A stretch of 61,987 nucleotides of DNA from Kitasatospora sp. Root107 (GTDB taxonomy: Bacteria; Actinomycetota; Actinomycetes; Streptomycetales; Streptomycetaceae): contig NZ_LMCT01000021.1 in NCBI RefSeq assembly GCF_001424875.1, forward strand, positions 1 to 61,987, written 5' to 3'. The stretch's first letter is position 1. Each line of letters starts with the position of its first letter. Below the pieces are notes generated by a model that worked only from the letters and a program-made list of their open reading frames with translations, was not told the DNA's origin and did not search any database. Positions 41,113-50,453 of the stretch are shown here, piece by piece. The translations under genes were made by a program, and so were the position numbers.

Positions 41113-41513
41113 TGTGGGGTCTCCTTCGGGGGTGCCGTCCGGGCCTTGGGGCCGGGCCGGCGCGGGTGGCGCTTGGTGGACAGCGGGCGGTGGTGCGGGT
41201 GGCTGGGCGCGGATACGGCCGGTGGGTCGGACAGGCCGGTTTCGCGGCCGGCGGGTCGGTGAGGTGCGGGCCACGTCGGCGTTGCGGCCTGATCGGCACC
41301 GGACTCACCTGCAGTCTTTCCCTTTACCGCCACCGATACGAAATCCGTGCCCGCCGCCGGCACCGGAGCCGGGCATCACCGAGGGGAGCGGCTCGGCCGC
41401 CGGTCGTGGCCGTACCCGGTACGGCGGGCCGCACCCGGGAGATGATCGTCGGTGAGAATGGTCCGGGTGCCGGCTGCACCCGGCGAAACGGGTATCTGGT
41501 GCGAGGAGGGGCC
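41113..41513. other. Promoter region and no supported gene (about 400 bp)
   Basis: Divergent spacer between two small hypothetical genes. Some AT-richer patches (around 41325-41345) may hold promoters. Confidence 0.35.
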
Positions 41514-42143
41514 GTGCAGTCGTTGCTCGCCGAGGTGGACCGGGCCGCGGTGGAGCGTTTCCTGTCGGCTGTCGACGTGGTGATGAACAGCAACACCGTT
41601 CTGCTCAAGGTCGGTGCCGCGCAGTTTCTGACCGTGGACGACAGGCAGGAGGTGCTGCGCGCGTACCTGCGCAGCGATCTGTTCGAGCAGATGATGTTCG
41701 AAGTCGACTGCCGACGGCAGTGGTACTTGCTGAGTAATCCGTACGCGCCGCAGGAGGAGGATCACGTACCGGTCAGGCTGCTGCGCGACGGGTTCGGGGC
41801 GGTGCTCGCACCGCTGGGCTATGAGGAGTTCGCCGGGCGGCTGCGCTGGATGCTGCGTGAGGCGTACTCCCCCTACGGCTGCCACAAGCCGGCGCGGGAG
41901 GCCGACGTGCTGGTCGCGGACTTCGTCCGCGAGATGCTGGCACCGCGGGGGGGCGGCTCGCGTTCCGCCGTCCAGGAATGGGAGTTCGCGTCCGTGGAGC
42001 CCGACTTCCTGCGCTGCACGGAGTACTACACGCAGGAGGTGCCGCTGCACCCTGTGTACTTCGACGGGTCCGCCAGCGACACTGCCACGCTCTTCCACCG
42101 CGGTCGGGTGTTCTACCTGCTGCTGACCAACGGTTCGCCCTGA
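41514..42143 (+). CDS. Conserved hypothetical protein, 209 aa
   Basis: GTG 41514 with GAGGAGG just upstream. The protein starts VQSLLAEVDRAAVERFLSAV, has LRSDLFEQMMFEVDCRRQWY and a middle LREAYSPYGCHKPAREADVL, and ends in FHRGRVFYLLLTNGSP. It is alpha/beta, cytoplasmic and without recognisable catalytic motifs. Its stop lies 57 bp from the end of the convergent HEAT-repeat gene. Confidence 0.6.
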   Translation: MQSLLAEVDRAAVERFLSAVDVVMNSNTVLLKVGAAQFLTVDDRQEVLRAYLRSDLFEQMMFEVDCRRQWYLLSNPYAPQEEDHVPVRLLRDGFGAVLAPLGYEEFAGRLRWMLREAYSPYGCHKPAREADVLVADFVREMLAPRGGGSRSAVQEWEFASVEPDFLRCTEYYTQEVPLHPVYFDGSASDTATLFHRGRVFYLLLTNGSP

Positions 42144-42199
42144 GGGCCGTGCCGGCGCCCGGTAACCCAATCCCGTGCGCCGGCGGAGCCGGCGGAGCG

Positions 42200-45100
42200 T
42201 CACTCCTGGGCGGTCCAGGTGTTCAGGGCGCGGTCGCGGACGTCGGCCTGCGGGTGTCGGCGCAGGGCGTGCAGGGCCGTCCGCCACTGGGCCGGCCACT
42301 GCCGGCCGGGGCCGTACAGAGCCACCAGCCTGGCCGCGAACAGTCCGGTGGCCAGGCCGCCGTCCTGCGTCAACCGGCGGACGACCGCCGGCAGGTGCTC
42401 CCCCGGCGGCGTCCGGTCGTCGTCCGGGCGCAGTGCCTCGGCCACCTTGCCGGCGAGGAGCGGGCGGTCCGTCAACACGGCTGCCAGGTCGATGAGTTCG
42501 TCACCGAGGGTCGCTGAGTTCAGGTCGATGGCGTAGCACAACCGAGGGACGGCCTGCGGGACCAGGGACGGCTCGGCCATCAGCAGGGCGGCCACCGCAC
42601 GGGCCCTCGCCCGGCCGTCGGCCGTCACGTCCAGGCTGTAGAAGTACCCGCTGCTGAACTGCTCGATCCGCTGCCGGGCCGCTTCGTCCCGGTCCTCGTC
42701 CCCCGCTTGCCCGCCGGTCCGGACGGCCTCGATCAGGCGGCTCAGGGTCTGTTCCAGCAGGCTTCCCGGGGCGACGCCGCCGAACGGGTGCGGCGCATCC
42801 GACCAGGCGATCGCACTCACCACCCGTGCGGCCGGCCGCCACCGCTCCCGCTCGGCCAGGTCCGTGACCACGGGAACCATCGCGGCCACCGTCTCCGGGG
42901 CGTAACGGCCCCACACCGCGAGCCTCCCCGCGCCCATGGCCGAGACCAGGCTGTCCTCGGAAAGGGCCAGCCGGCCGACCAGTTCCGCGTAGCGGCGGCG
43001 GTCGTCCGCCGGCAGTGCGTGCGGGCGGAGCTCCCCGGCGAGCACCGTCCGCAGCTCGGAGGTGCCCTGGGCGATCTCCGTCAGCACGTCCCAGAGCGGG
43101 AGTTCGGCGGGCCGGGCCACGACCTGCTCGACCACCACCCGCCGCACGTCCTGGTGCTGCTCCGGGGCCCGGTAGGCCGCCTCCAGCAGTGCGGCCGCCT
43201 CGGGCAGCGGCAGGTGGGCGGCGGCCAGCCGGACGGCCTGCTTGCGGCAGGTGACCTTGGCCGTCGGGTCGGTCACGATCCGGGCCAGGGCCGGGCCGAG
43301 CTCGTCCGCCGGGGTGAACCGGGCGGCGCGGCCGGCCGCGTACACCGCGACCCGGGCGCGCTCGCCGCCGGCGTACCCGAGCAGCACCGGCAGCGCCTCG
43401 GCGGGACGGGTGGTCCACGGCAGCGCGGCGAGGGCGGCCTCGGAGAGCACCACGTCGGTGGAGCCGGCACAGCGCAGCAGCAGTTCCCGGCCGTGGCCGG
43501 GCAGGTGCGCGGCGGCCCGTAGGGCGGTGGTGCGCTGCTCGGGTGTCGCGGTGGTGTCGTCCACCGTGCGGGCCGCCGCCGCGGCGGCGGCCCGGACCTG
43601 ACGGTCCGTCCAGCGATCGGCGGCGGTGAGGTCGAGCGGCACCGGGGCGAGCCGGCCCGGCCTGCTGGTCCCGGTGGCGAGCAGCGGGGCGAGCAGGTCG
43701 GTACGGACCCGGGTCAGTACTGCCTGCACGGCCGGGAGTGCGGTGGCGGAGGGCTCGGTCTCGACCAGGCGGGCCACTCGTTGCCCACGGGTGGCGGTGT
43801 CGGCGAGCAGGTGGGTCACCGCCCGTCCGTACTCCTGGTCGTCGGCCGTCACCCGCTCCAGCAGGGCGGTCAGTGACGGGAGTTGACGTGAAGAGGGGTG
43901 CAGTGCGTCGACGAACGCGAGCAGCAGGCGGGTCGACCGTTCGAGCGCCGGCCGCAGCTCGGCCGCCACTGCCGCCTGCCGTTCCCGGGGGAAGGCAGGT
44001 GCGGCCGGGGCGGTCCGTTCGATCGTGCGGACGGCCCAGCCGGCCAGGTCCCGGGCGGTGCCGCCGGCGTGTTCGGCCAGCACAGAGCAGGCCAGCAGGG
44101 CGAGTTGGGTGCGGGTGTACGGCGAGCAGTCGCGGGCGGTCAGTGCGTCCTCGGTGAGGCGCGCCAGGAGTTCGGCCGTGTCGGCTTCGAAGAGCTTCGG
44201 CGGTAGGTCCGCGACCGCCGCCAGGGCCTCGGCCCGTACCGGGTCTTGTTCGTTGCGCAGGCGCTGGAGCAGGACCAGGGCCTCCCGGACCGCGCTCGGC
44301 CCGCCGGACTGTCCGGCCTGCCGCACCACTTGGCCCCAGGCATGGCCCCGGTCCCAGGACTCTGCCGTCCTGGTCTGCGCCAACAGCAGGGGCAGCGCCT
44401 CGGCGGTCGGGAGGTGGACGAGCAGGCCCAGCGCCTCGGGGTCCTCGGCCAGCCGGGCCCGGGCCCGGGCGGTCCGTTCCGGCGCCGGCATGGTGGCCAG
44501 CTCCGCTGCGGAGTACCCACGAAGGTAGGACTTCGGTACGGCCACCACCGCGTCGTGCAGCACCAGCCGGGCGGCCGGCGGTAGTTGGCGCAGCAGCGCC
44601 GCATGGTCGGCGGGGCTGCGGTGGGCCAGTTCGGTGAGGAGCGGCAGCGGAGCGGCCGCCAGCCGGCGGGCGAGCGCGGGGCGCAGCACCGGATCGTGCC
44701 GGTGGTGCCCGGCGGCCACCAGTACCCGGGCGGTCCGCTCCGGGTCGTGGGCAGCCAGGACCGTGAACCTGTCGAGCAACGGCGCGGGGAAGGTCGGCCG
44801 GTACTGCGCGGCGGGGTGCTGCTCCAGCAGATCCAGTGCCCTCCCGGGCAGCCGGGCGGCGGCGGCGCCCAGCCCGACGGCGTTCTGCCGCCAGAATCCC
44901 GCCCGCTCCCCGCGGGGCAGCTCGGTGAGCCGGCGTTGTGCCTCGTCCAGCACCGCCGCCGGGTGACGCTCCCCGAGCGACCGGGTGAAGGTGACGGCAT
45001 GGGCCAGGCCGGGCAGTTCGCGCGTCACGAACGCGGGTGAGCAGACCGGCAGCAGCCGCCCCGCCTCGGCGGCTCCCCACCGTTCCCGGACGACGGGCAC

Positions 45101-45487
45101 CAGCCGCTCGGCCGCCGCTGTCCGGCCGGCCTTCAGGACGGCGCGGATCAGCTCGTCCCGGATCGCGGTCGGGGCAGTGCGGACGGCCTGCTCCACCGCC
45201 TGGTCCGGCAGCGGGAGTTCACGCACGGCCCGGTGGGCGTAGCGGCGTACCACCGGATCGGGGTCGGTCAACCTGCCGATGAGATAAGGGAGTTGTTTTC
45301 CGGTCAGGGCTGCGAGCGCGGCGATCCGCTGCTCGTACGGGCCGCCGGTGGCCAGCTCGTCCAGAAGGGCGGTGAGTTGGCCCTGTTCGGCGAGGCGGTG
45401 GGCGGTGCGGGCGATCTCGCGCAGACGCAGGGCATGGGGCAAGGGCTCGACGTCGGCCAGCAGCCGGTCGGCGGTGAGTTGAAGCAT
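42200..45487 (-). CDS. HEAT-repeat protein, 1095 aa
   Basis: The start is ATG 45487 (MLQLTADRLLADVEPLPHAL). Almost the entire length is alpha-helical repeats of about 30-45 residues with the HEAT-like pattern (ELATGGPYEQRIAALAALTG, LTDPDPVVRRYAHRAVRELP, and many later units such as PDADVRDRALNTWTA at the end). No enzymatic domain or membrane segment is visible. HEAT solenoids are scaffolds for protein or nucleic acid binding. Large stand-alone HEAT proteins occur in Streptomyces with unknown roles. Its weak ribosome binding site (GGAAG about 12 nt away) leaves some doubt about the exact start. Confidence 0.75.
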   Translation of the reverse strand: MLQLTADRLLADVEPLPHALRLREIARTAHRLAEQGQLTALLDELATGGPYEQRIAALAALTGKQLPYLIGRLTDPDPVVRRYAHRAVRELPLPDQAVEQAVRTAPTAIRDELIRAVLKAGRTAAAERLVPVVRERWGAAEAGRLLPVCSPAFVTRELPGLAHAVTFTRSLGERHPAAVLDEAQRRLTELPRGERAGFWRQNAVGLGAAAARLPGRALDLLEQHPAAQYRPTFPAPLLDRFTVLAAHDPERTARVLVAAGHHRHDPVLRPALARRLAAAPLPLLTELAHRSPADHAALLRQLPPAARLVLHDAVVAVPKSYLRGYSAAELATMPAPERTARARARLAEDPEALGLLVHLPTAEALPLLLAQTRTAESWDRGHAWGQVVRQAGQSGGPSAVREALVLLQRLRNEQDPVRAEALAAVADLPPKLFEADTAELLARLTEDALTARDCSPYTRTQLALLACSVLAEHAGGTARDLAGWAVRTIERTAPAAPAFPRERQAAVAAELRPALERSTRLLLAFVDALHPSSRQLPSLTALLERVTADDQEYGRAVTHLLADTATRGQRVARLVETEPSATALPAVQAVLTRVRTDLLAPLLATGTSRPGRLAPVPLDLTAADRWTDRQVRAAAAAAARTVDDTTATPEQRTTALRAAAHLPGHGRELLLRCAGSTDVVLSEAALAALPWTTRPAEALPVLLGYAGGERARVAVYAAGRAARFTPADELGPALARIVTDPTAKVTCRKQAVRLAAAHLPLPEAAALLEAAYRAPEQHQDVRRVVVEQVVARPAELPLWDVLTEIAQGTSELRTVLAGELRPHALPADDRRRYAELVGRLALSEDSLVSAMGAGRLAVWGRYAPETVAAMVPVVTDLAERERWRPAARVVSAIAWSDAPHPFGGVAPGSLLEQTLSRLIEAVRTGGQAGDEDRDEAARQRIEQFSSGYFYSLDVTADGRARARAVAALLMAEPSLVPQAVPRLCYAIDLNSATLGDELIDLAAVLTDRPLLAGKVAEALRPDDDRTPPGEHLPAVVRRLTQDGGLATGLFAARLVALYGPGRQWPAQWRTALHALRRHPQADVRDRALNTWTAQE

Positions 45488-45775
45488 CGCCGTCGATTCT
45501 TCCCGCCCGGGCGCCGGCCCGCACCCGATTTTCTGCGAGTGTCCGCGGCAGCCGGCCCAGGGCACGGGCGCGGTGGCCGACCGGAGTGGGGCGGCCGGGT
45601 ACGCAGTGGTGTGGGGCAGCACCGGTGGGTCCCCGTTCGTGTCGTGCCGCGGTCTGTGTGGTGCTGTCGGTGCGGCGGCCGTCCGCTGGGCGCTGAAGGC
45701 TCTGGTGACCGTGGAAACCGGGGCGCACTATCGTTGCTGGCGAACCGCTCGTTCCAGCAGGCCGGAGGGGAAGTT
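45488..45775. other. Divergent promoter region
   Basis: About 290 bp between the HEAT gene start and the small plus-strand gene. No gene seen. Confidence 0.4.
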
Positions 45776-46057
45776 GTGGACGCCGCCAGGACGGAACGGA
45801 TCGCTGCGATGACGGAGGACGCCCGTCCGGTGTGGGACGCAAGCCATGACCCGCACGTCCTCCAGCAGTTCCTCAAGGATCACGGCTGCCACGGCATCGA
45901 CGCGGTCCTGACGACCAGGAACCTTCTGGAGTGCAGCATGCGCGATGCGCAGATCGCGTTCTTCACGGCGCCCTGTCGGGCGGCAGAGCTGGATTTCCAG
46001 AACCAGTTCTTGGATGCGCTCGAAAGCATCGCTGACGACGTGGTCGTCCACGACTGA
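45776..46057 (+). CDS. Small hypothetical protein, 93 aa
   Basis: GTG 45776 with GGAGGGG about 7 nt upstream gives VDAARTERIAAMTEDARPVW, then DPHVLQQFLKDHGCHGIDAV and CRAAELDFQNQFLDALESIA. It is helical with three Cys, cytoplasmic. Function unknown. A leaderless-looking gene follows 72 bp later. Confidence 0.55.
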   Translation: MDAARTERIAAMTEDARPVWDASHDPHVLQQFLKDHGCHGIDAVLTTRNLLECSMRDAQIAFFTAPCRAAELDFQNQFLDALESIADDVVVHD

Positions 46058-46129
46058 TCCTGGCCGCTGCGTTGAGCGGCCCGTGTCGTACGGCGCGGGA
46101 GTGGTGGGTGGATCCCGTAGAGTCGGCCA

Positions 46130-46750
46130 ATGGCGAAGTACTTCGACGTGCACCCGCAGAGTCCCCAGGCCCGCACCATCGGCACGGTGGCCGACAGCCT
46201 CCGTTCCGGGGCCCTCATCGCGTACCCGACCGACTCCTGCTTTGCTCTGGGCTGCCGGATGGGCAATCCGGAGGGCCTCGAACGGATCCGGTCGATCCGG
46301 CGTCTGGACGACCACCACCACTTCACCCTGATGTGTGAGAACTTCGCCCAGCTGGGGCAGTTCGTCCACATCGACAACTCCGTCTTCCGGGCCATCAAGG
46401 CGGCGACACCGGGTAGTTACACCTTCATCCTCCCCGCCACCAAGGAGGTCCCGCGCCGTCTGATGCACCCGAAGAAGAAGACCGTGGGGGTCAGGATCCC
46501 CGACCACGTCGTCACGCGGGCCCTGCTCGCCGAACTGGGCGAGCCCCTCGTCTCCAGCACCCTGCTCCTGCCCGGGGAGGACGAGCCGATGACCCAGGGG
46601 TGGGAGATCAAGGAGCGGCTCGACCACGTGCTGGACGCCGTGATGGACTCCGGTGACTGCGGTACGGTCCCGACGACGGTCGTCGACTTCTCCGGCGGCG
46701 CAGCGGAGATCGTCCGGCGCGGGGCCGGTGACCCCGCGCCCTTCGAGTGA
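46130..46750 (+). CDS. YciO/Sua5/YrdC-family protein (threonylcarbamoyl-AMP synthase-like)
   Basis: 206 aa from ATG 46130, with TAGAGT ending 9 bp upstream and no ribosome binding site (leaderless pattern). The chain MAKYFDVHPQSPQARTIGTV, GALIAYPTDSCFALGCRMGN, HFTLMCENFAQL, PGSYTFILPATKEVPRRLMH and KKTVGVRIPDH is the YrdC/YciO fold. YrdC/Sua5 enzymes make threonylcarbamoyl-AMP for tRNA t6A; YciO paralogues have a related but less essential activity. The short N-terminus and HPQ motif are closer to YciO. Confidence 0.85.
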   Translation: MAKYFDVHPQSPQARTIGTVADSLRSGALIAYPTDSCFALGCRMGNPEGLERIRSIRRLDDHHHFTLMCENFAQLGQFVHIDNSVFRAIKAATPGSYTFILPATKEVPRRLMHPKKKTVGVRIPDHVVTRALLAELGEPLVSSTLLLPGEDEPMTQGWEIKERLDHVLDAVMDSGDCGTVPTTVVDFSGGAAEIVRRGAGDPAPFE

Positions 46751-46793
46751 CGGCACCGCCGGGCTGACAGGCCGTCAAGGTGTGCCCGTGGCA

Positions 46794-47225
46794 TCACCTC
46801 GGCGGCCGGGACCGGCAGGGCCGCTCTCGCGCCGCAGGCTGGTGACGGACTCTCAGCTCGGGGTTGCCGGACGGGCCGGTGACGTCGTCTGCGTGCCGGC
46901 CGATGACGGCCAGAGCGGTGATCGCCGGCGCGATGTCATCAAGGTTCCAGAGCGTGACGGTGCCGCTGCCTTCGAAGAAGCAGTGCTCGCGCACTCCCGT
47001 CCAGCCGTGGGCGGCGCTCTTTGGGCCGGGTAGAACCTCGTGGAGGTACTCGGCGAGATGGTCGCCGTGGCTGATGAAGATCCAGCCGGTGCGCCGCCGT
47101 CGGCCGACGATGGTGTGGGGGTAGGGGTGGAGGGCTTCCACCGGGACGGGGCGGCGCCGGCGTCCGGTGCGGGCGTCGATCACGGCCACCTGGCCGGCGG
47201 GCAGGAAGTCCTGGACCTGGATCAC
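46794..47225 (-). CDS. Hypothetical protein, 143 aa
   Basis: GTG 47225 begins MIQVQDFLPAGQVAVIDART, continues HPYPHTIVGRRRRTGWIFIS and HCFFEGSGTVTLWNLDDIAP, and ends Arg/Pro-rich. Composition supports a real gene, though no strong ribosome binding site is seen. Family unknown. The C-terminal 30 residues may be non-native read-through. Confidence 0.5.
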   Translation of the reverse strand: MIQVQDFLPAGQVAVIDARTGRRRRPVPVEALHPYPHTIVGRRRRTGWIFISHGDHLAEYLHEVLPGPKSAAHGWTGVREHCFFEGSGTVTLWNLDDIAPAITALAVIGRHADDVTGPSGNPELRVRHQPAARERPCRSRPPR

Positions 47226-47393
47226 CGCCGGCCGGACACCGTCCCGCAGCCGTGCCTCCCGGTAGGTCTGACCGCGCGCGATGTGATGTGTCGGGTTACG
47301 GCGGAAGATCTGATCCCGTCTCAGCTCAGGCAGCAGGTCCCGGAGGCCGGGCCGGCGCCATGCTAGTGCCGCGCCCGGATGTGGTCGAGCCGT

Positions 47394-47876
47394 TCAGGGG
47401 GTCCGGGCGGGCGACTGCGCGCGGGCGGTGCGTCGCACCGCTGCGGCGGCGGAGACGGCGCAGGTGGCGGCGGTGAGCGCGAGGACGCCCGCCGTCGGGT
47501 TGACGTACCCGGGCACGGCGACGGTGTAGCCGCCCCCGGTGCTGCGGACGCAGGTGAAGCGCAGCGGCAGGTAGCTCACGCGGTAGTCCACGACCTTTTC
47601 CGCCCGCTCGATGCCGCCCTCGCGGCACGGGCGGATCGGGAAGGCATCGGTTCCGCTGTCGTCGGCCGTCAGGACGGCGACGGACAGGAGCAGCGCCCCC
47701 CACACGTACACGGCGACAGCGCCCGCGGCGGACAGCAGCGCCGCCGCGCGCCGCCGGTCGGGCCGGCCGTCGCCGCGCCCGCTCCGGACGAGCGTCCTGA
47801 TCCCGAGGATCGTGAGGACCGGCGCGGCGACAAGGCCGGCCAGCAGGACGAAGATGAACGCGAAGAGCTCGAGCAC
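47394..47876 (-). CDS. Small membrane protein
   Basis: 160 aa from GTG 47876. Three hydrophobic helices: 4-26 (FAFIFVLLAGLVAAPVLTIL), 46-68 (AALLSAAGAVAVYVWGALLL) and 125-145. Between the second and third is an extracytoplasmic loop with two Cys (RPCREGGIERAEKVVDYRVS and RFTCVRSTGG), probably disulfide-bonded. Function unknown. Confidence 0.6.
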   Translation of the reverse strand: MLELFAFIFVLLAGLVAAPVLTILGIRTLVRSGRGDGRPDRRRAAALLSAAGAVAVYVWGALLLSVAVLTADDSGTDAFPIRPCREGGIERAEKVVDYRVSYLPLRFTCVRSTGGGYTVAVPGYVNPTAGVLALTAATCAVSAAAAVRRTARAQSPARTP

Positions 47877-48034
47877 GGTGTTTCCCCCAGGGTCGTACGG
47901 GTACGACGGTGCACCGTCGGGGAGCGGTTCCGCGCCGCCCGTCCCCCGACGGCCGGGGCATCCGGTCCGACCAGGCCGGGCGGGCGGGCGAATTGCGTTC
48001 GCCGGCCGGACCCGCCGTCGTTAGGCTTCGCGCT

Positions 48035-48454
48035 GTGACCTGGGAGCTTGGGCTGCGTACGTTCGGGGTGGGAGCGATCCGCGCCGAGTTGCGCGAGCTG
48101 CGCATGTGGGACGACCTCGAAGGGATGCTCGAGGGGACGCCCCACCTGCACCGCCGGTTCAGGATCGGGCAGTTGGAGAAGCAGCTCGCGGGTGCCGCCG
48201 CTCTGTACGTCCACGACCTGGACGGCATGCGGGCCGACGCGGCCGCGCGGGCCGGCACCTGGCTGCCACGGGCCCAGGTGTATGCCCGGCTGACTGCGTC
48301 CTGGTGCCCCGACGAGGCGGCCGGGCCCGGCGGTAGTGAGCTGTCGGTGCTGTGGTTCCAGCAGCCCGGCGAGGATCCCTTCGGCCGGCTGGCCGACATC
48401 GTGCGGCCGTTGGACTGGACCGCCCTGGCACGGTTCGAACCGGCCTGCGACTAG
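48035..48454 (+). CDS. Hypothetical protein, 139 aa
   Basis: GTG 48035 (VTWELGLRTFGVGAIRAELR) follows TTAGGCTTCGCGCT without a ribosome binding site, a leaderless pattern. The middle is helical (HRRFRIGQLEKQLAGAAALY) and the end reads GRLADIVRPLDWTALARFEP. Family unknown; composition and GC3 support a real gene. Confidence 0.55.
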   Translation: MTWELGLRTFGVGAIRAELRELRMWDDLEGMLEGTPHLHRRFRIGQLEKQLAGAAALYVHDLDGMRADAAARAGTWLPRAQVYARLTASWCPDEAAGPGGSELSVLWFQQPGEDPFGRLADIVRPLDWTALARFEPACD

Positions 48455-48573
48455 CGTGCCCGAGAACGCCCTGCGGAGTCTTCCCCTGCGCTGACGCACT
48501 CTCAACTCCCCTTCCGCCCGGACCTGCCGGCGGGCCGGCGGGCGGCCGGTTCGGCCGGTGAACCGCTGGGCGG

Positions 48574-49173
48574 CTACGGCCCGGCGGGACCGGTGGCGGC
48601 GCCGAGTCGCCACGCCTCGATGTCGCGGTAGCGGACCGGCCCGGGGCCCGGGGCGAGGGCGCCGCCGACCAGGTGGAGGCGTTCGGCGCGCCAGGGCCGG
48701 CCCACGAACGCGGTGAGGGCGGCGGCGGCCTGCGGCACGCTGGCGGGGTCGTCGCGCCGGGACCGTGCCAGGGTCAGATGGGGGCGCAGCGGGCGCTCGT
48801 TGAACTCGATCCCGCAGGACCTGACCGCGTTCCGGACGTCGGTGGCGAGCTGGTGCAGTGCGTCCAGGTCTCCGTCGATGCCGCTCCACAGCAGTCGCTC
48901 GTCGAAGTGGCCGCCGCCGCGCAGGCCCAGGTGCGGGGCGGGGTGCGAGGCTGCCAGGGCGGCGAGCGCCGGTTGCAGTGTCAGGGCTGCGGTGGCGGGC
49001 AGTTCGCCGAGGAACGCCAGGGTGATGTGCCAGTCCTCGATCCGGTTCCACCGCAGCCGCGGGTACGTGGCGTAGGCGCTCTGCAGGGCCTGGGCCAGTT
49101 CGTCCTTGGCGTCGTCGGGCGGGGCCAGTGCCACGAAGACGCGCAGGGCCGAGGGCTGGGGGTGATCGTTCAC
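48574..49173 (-). CDS. thpR: ThpR-type RNA 2',3'-cyclic phosphodiesterase (2'-5' RNA ligase family)
   Basis: 199 aa from ATG 49173. Two HxTx motifs are present, HITLAFLG (H49, T51) and HLTLARS (H132, T134), the catalytic pair of the 2H phosphoesterase superfamily. The sequence VFVALAPPDDAKDELAQALQ at the start is typical of ThpR. These enzymes open 2',3'-cyclic phosphates on RNA ends and can ligate tRNA halves in vitro. The gene stands alone. Family is secure. Confidence 0.9.
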   Translation of the reverse strand: MNDHPQPSALRVFVALAPPDDAKDELAQALQSAYATYPRLRWNRIEDWHITLAFLGELPATAALTLQPALAALAASHPAPHLGLRGGGHFDERLLWSGIDGDLDALHQLATDVRNAVRSCGIEFNERPLRPHLTLARSRRDDPASVPQAAAALTAFVGRPWRAERLHLVGGALAPGPGPVRYRDIEAWRLGAATGPAGP

Positions 49174-49520
49174 GAGGGATTTCTAGCATCTCGCCGATGC
49201 CCCTCGGGGCGCCCGTTGCGCAGGCGGGCACCGCGCTGTGGGTGGGGGGCGTGCCTTGGTGACGGCGTGGCCGGGAACTGCGGTGCGGCTGCCCGGGGTT
49301 GCGTCGCGGGCGGGTCCGGGACCGGGCTGTGTCCGCCGTCGGGTTCCGGCACCGGAAGGACGCTGTGAGATCAGCCACATCCCGGCCGCCGGATATGGGG
49401 CAACTCCTACCAGTAGTTCCCAAACGTGCGGGGCGCAGCGGCAGCTGACGTCCCGAAGGGTCCTTGGGAGGTTGGAAACGTTCTGGCGGTGTGCGGAGGG
49501 TTGGGCCTAGCCTGCCCGCC
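49174..49520. other. Divergent promoter region, about 350 bp
   Basis: Between thpR and the scramblase-like gene. It contains GGGCCTAGCCT just before the latter's ATG (a TAGCCT -10-like box). No gene seen. Confidence 0.4.
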
Positions 49521-50243
49521 ATGTCCCAGAACACGAACACCCCGGGTATCCCCGGGCAGTCGGCCGCCCCGGCCGGCGACCCCGCCAAGGTGCAGCGCCA
49601 GGTCCAGCAGCAGGCGGGCGTCGGGCCGGTCTCCGGTGGTGGCGGCACGCTCTTCTCCGAGCCGGTCCTGGTGGTGAACCAGAAGGCCAAGCTGATCGAG
49701 CTGACCAACGAGTACGCGGTCTTCGACCAGCAGGGTGCCGCGCTGGGTTCGGTGGTGCAGGTGGGCCAGAGTGGTCTGCGCAAGCTGGTGCGGCTGTTCC
49801 TGTCCATCGACCAGTACCTGACCCACAAGCTGGAGATCCGCGACGCGCAGGGGGTCGCGGTGCTGCGGCTGACGCGCCCGGCGAAGTTCATCAAGTCGCG
49901 GGTGATCGTGCAGCGTTCGGACGGTCAGGAGGTCGGCCAGATCGTCCAGCAGAACGCCATCGGGAAGATCAACTTCGCGTTGGAGGTCGGCGGGCAGAAG
50001 GTCGGCGCCGTCAAGGCGGAGAACTGGCGGGCCTGGAACTTCTCCATCGTCGACGAGACGGACACCGAGATCGCCCGGGTCACCAAGACCTGGGAGGGCC
50101 TGGCGAAGACGATGTTCACCACGGCCGACAACTACGTGCTGCAGATCCACCGCCCGCTCGCCGACCCGCTGCTGAGCCTGGTGGTGGCGACCGCGCTGAC
50201 GGTGGACACCGCGCTGAAGCAGGACGCCCGCGGCTTCGGCTAG
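49521..50243 (+). CDS. LURP-one/phospholipid scramblase-like protein
   Basis: 240 aa from ATG 49521; there is no ribosome binding site, and TAGCCT ends 7 bp before the ATG (leaderless pattern). After a Gly/Pro/Gln-rich N-terminal tail (to about 45), the domain LVVNQKAKLIELTNEYAVFD, GLRKLVRLFLSIDQYLTHKL, EIRDAQGVAVLRLTRPAKFI and RAWNFSIVDETDTEIARVTK forms the tubby-like barrel seen in LURP-one-related and scramblase-family proteins. The final hydrophobic helix (DPLLSLVVATALTVDTALK) closes the fold. Such bacterial proteins are of unknown function. Confidence 0.8.
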   Translation: MSQNTNTPGIPGQSAAPAGDPAKVQRQVQQQAGVGPVSGGGGTLFSEPVLVVNQKAKLIELTNEYAVFDQQGAALGSVVQVGQSGLRKLVRLFLSIDQYLTHKLEIRDAQGVAVLRLTRPAKFIKSRVIVQRSDGQEVGQIVQQNAIGKINFALEVGGQKVGAVKAENWRAWNFSIVDETDTEIARVTKTWEGLAKTMFTTADNYVLQIHRPLADPLLSLVVATALTVDTALKQDARGFG

Positions 50244-50277
50244 ACGCCTCCCGCGCGGGCGTCACGCGCGCGCTGCT

Positions 50278-50316
50278 GCGAGCCCCGCCCCCGGGCGTCC
50301 GGGAGGCGGGGCTCGC
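50278..50316. terminator. Bidirectional hairpin between convergent genes
   Basis: GCGAGCCCCGCC (50278-50289) and GGCGGGGCTCGC (50305-50316) are perfect 12-bp arms around a 15-nt loop, followed by TCTTT. It sits between the scramblase-like and YcxB-like gene ends. Confidence 0.7.
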
Positions 50317-50453
50317 GCGTCTTTCGCCGGCGCTGGCGGCCGGCGGCGGGTGTCGTCGCGGGGCGGGCGCGCGGCCCTCGGCCGGCGCTGTGCCGGACTC
50401 GTGGCCGCCGTCCCCGCGCCCGCGTCGGCGGAGTGGCGGGGTGCGGTGGGTAC

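Noticed and set aside
47669..49894. A 741-codon minus frame spanning several genes
   Set aside because: It crosses thpR and other genes with better-supported frames and consists of Arg/Pro-rich sequence.
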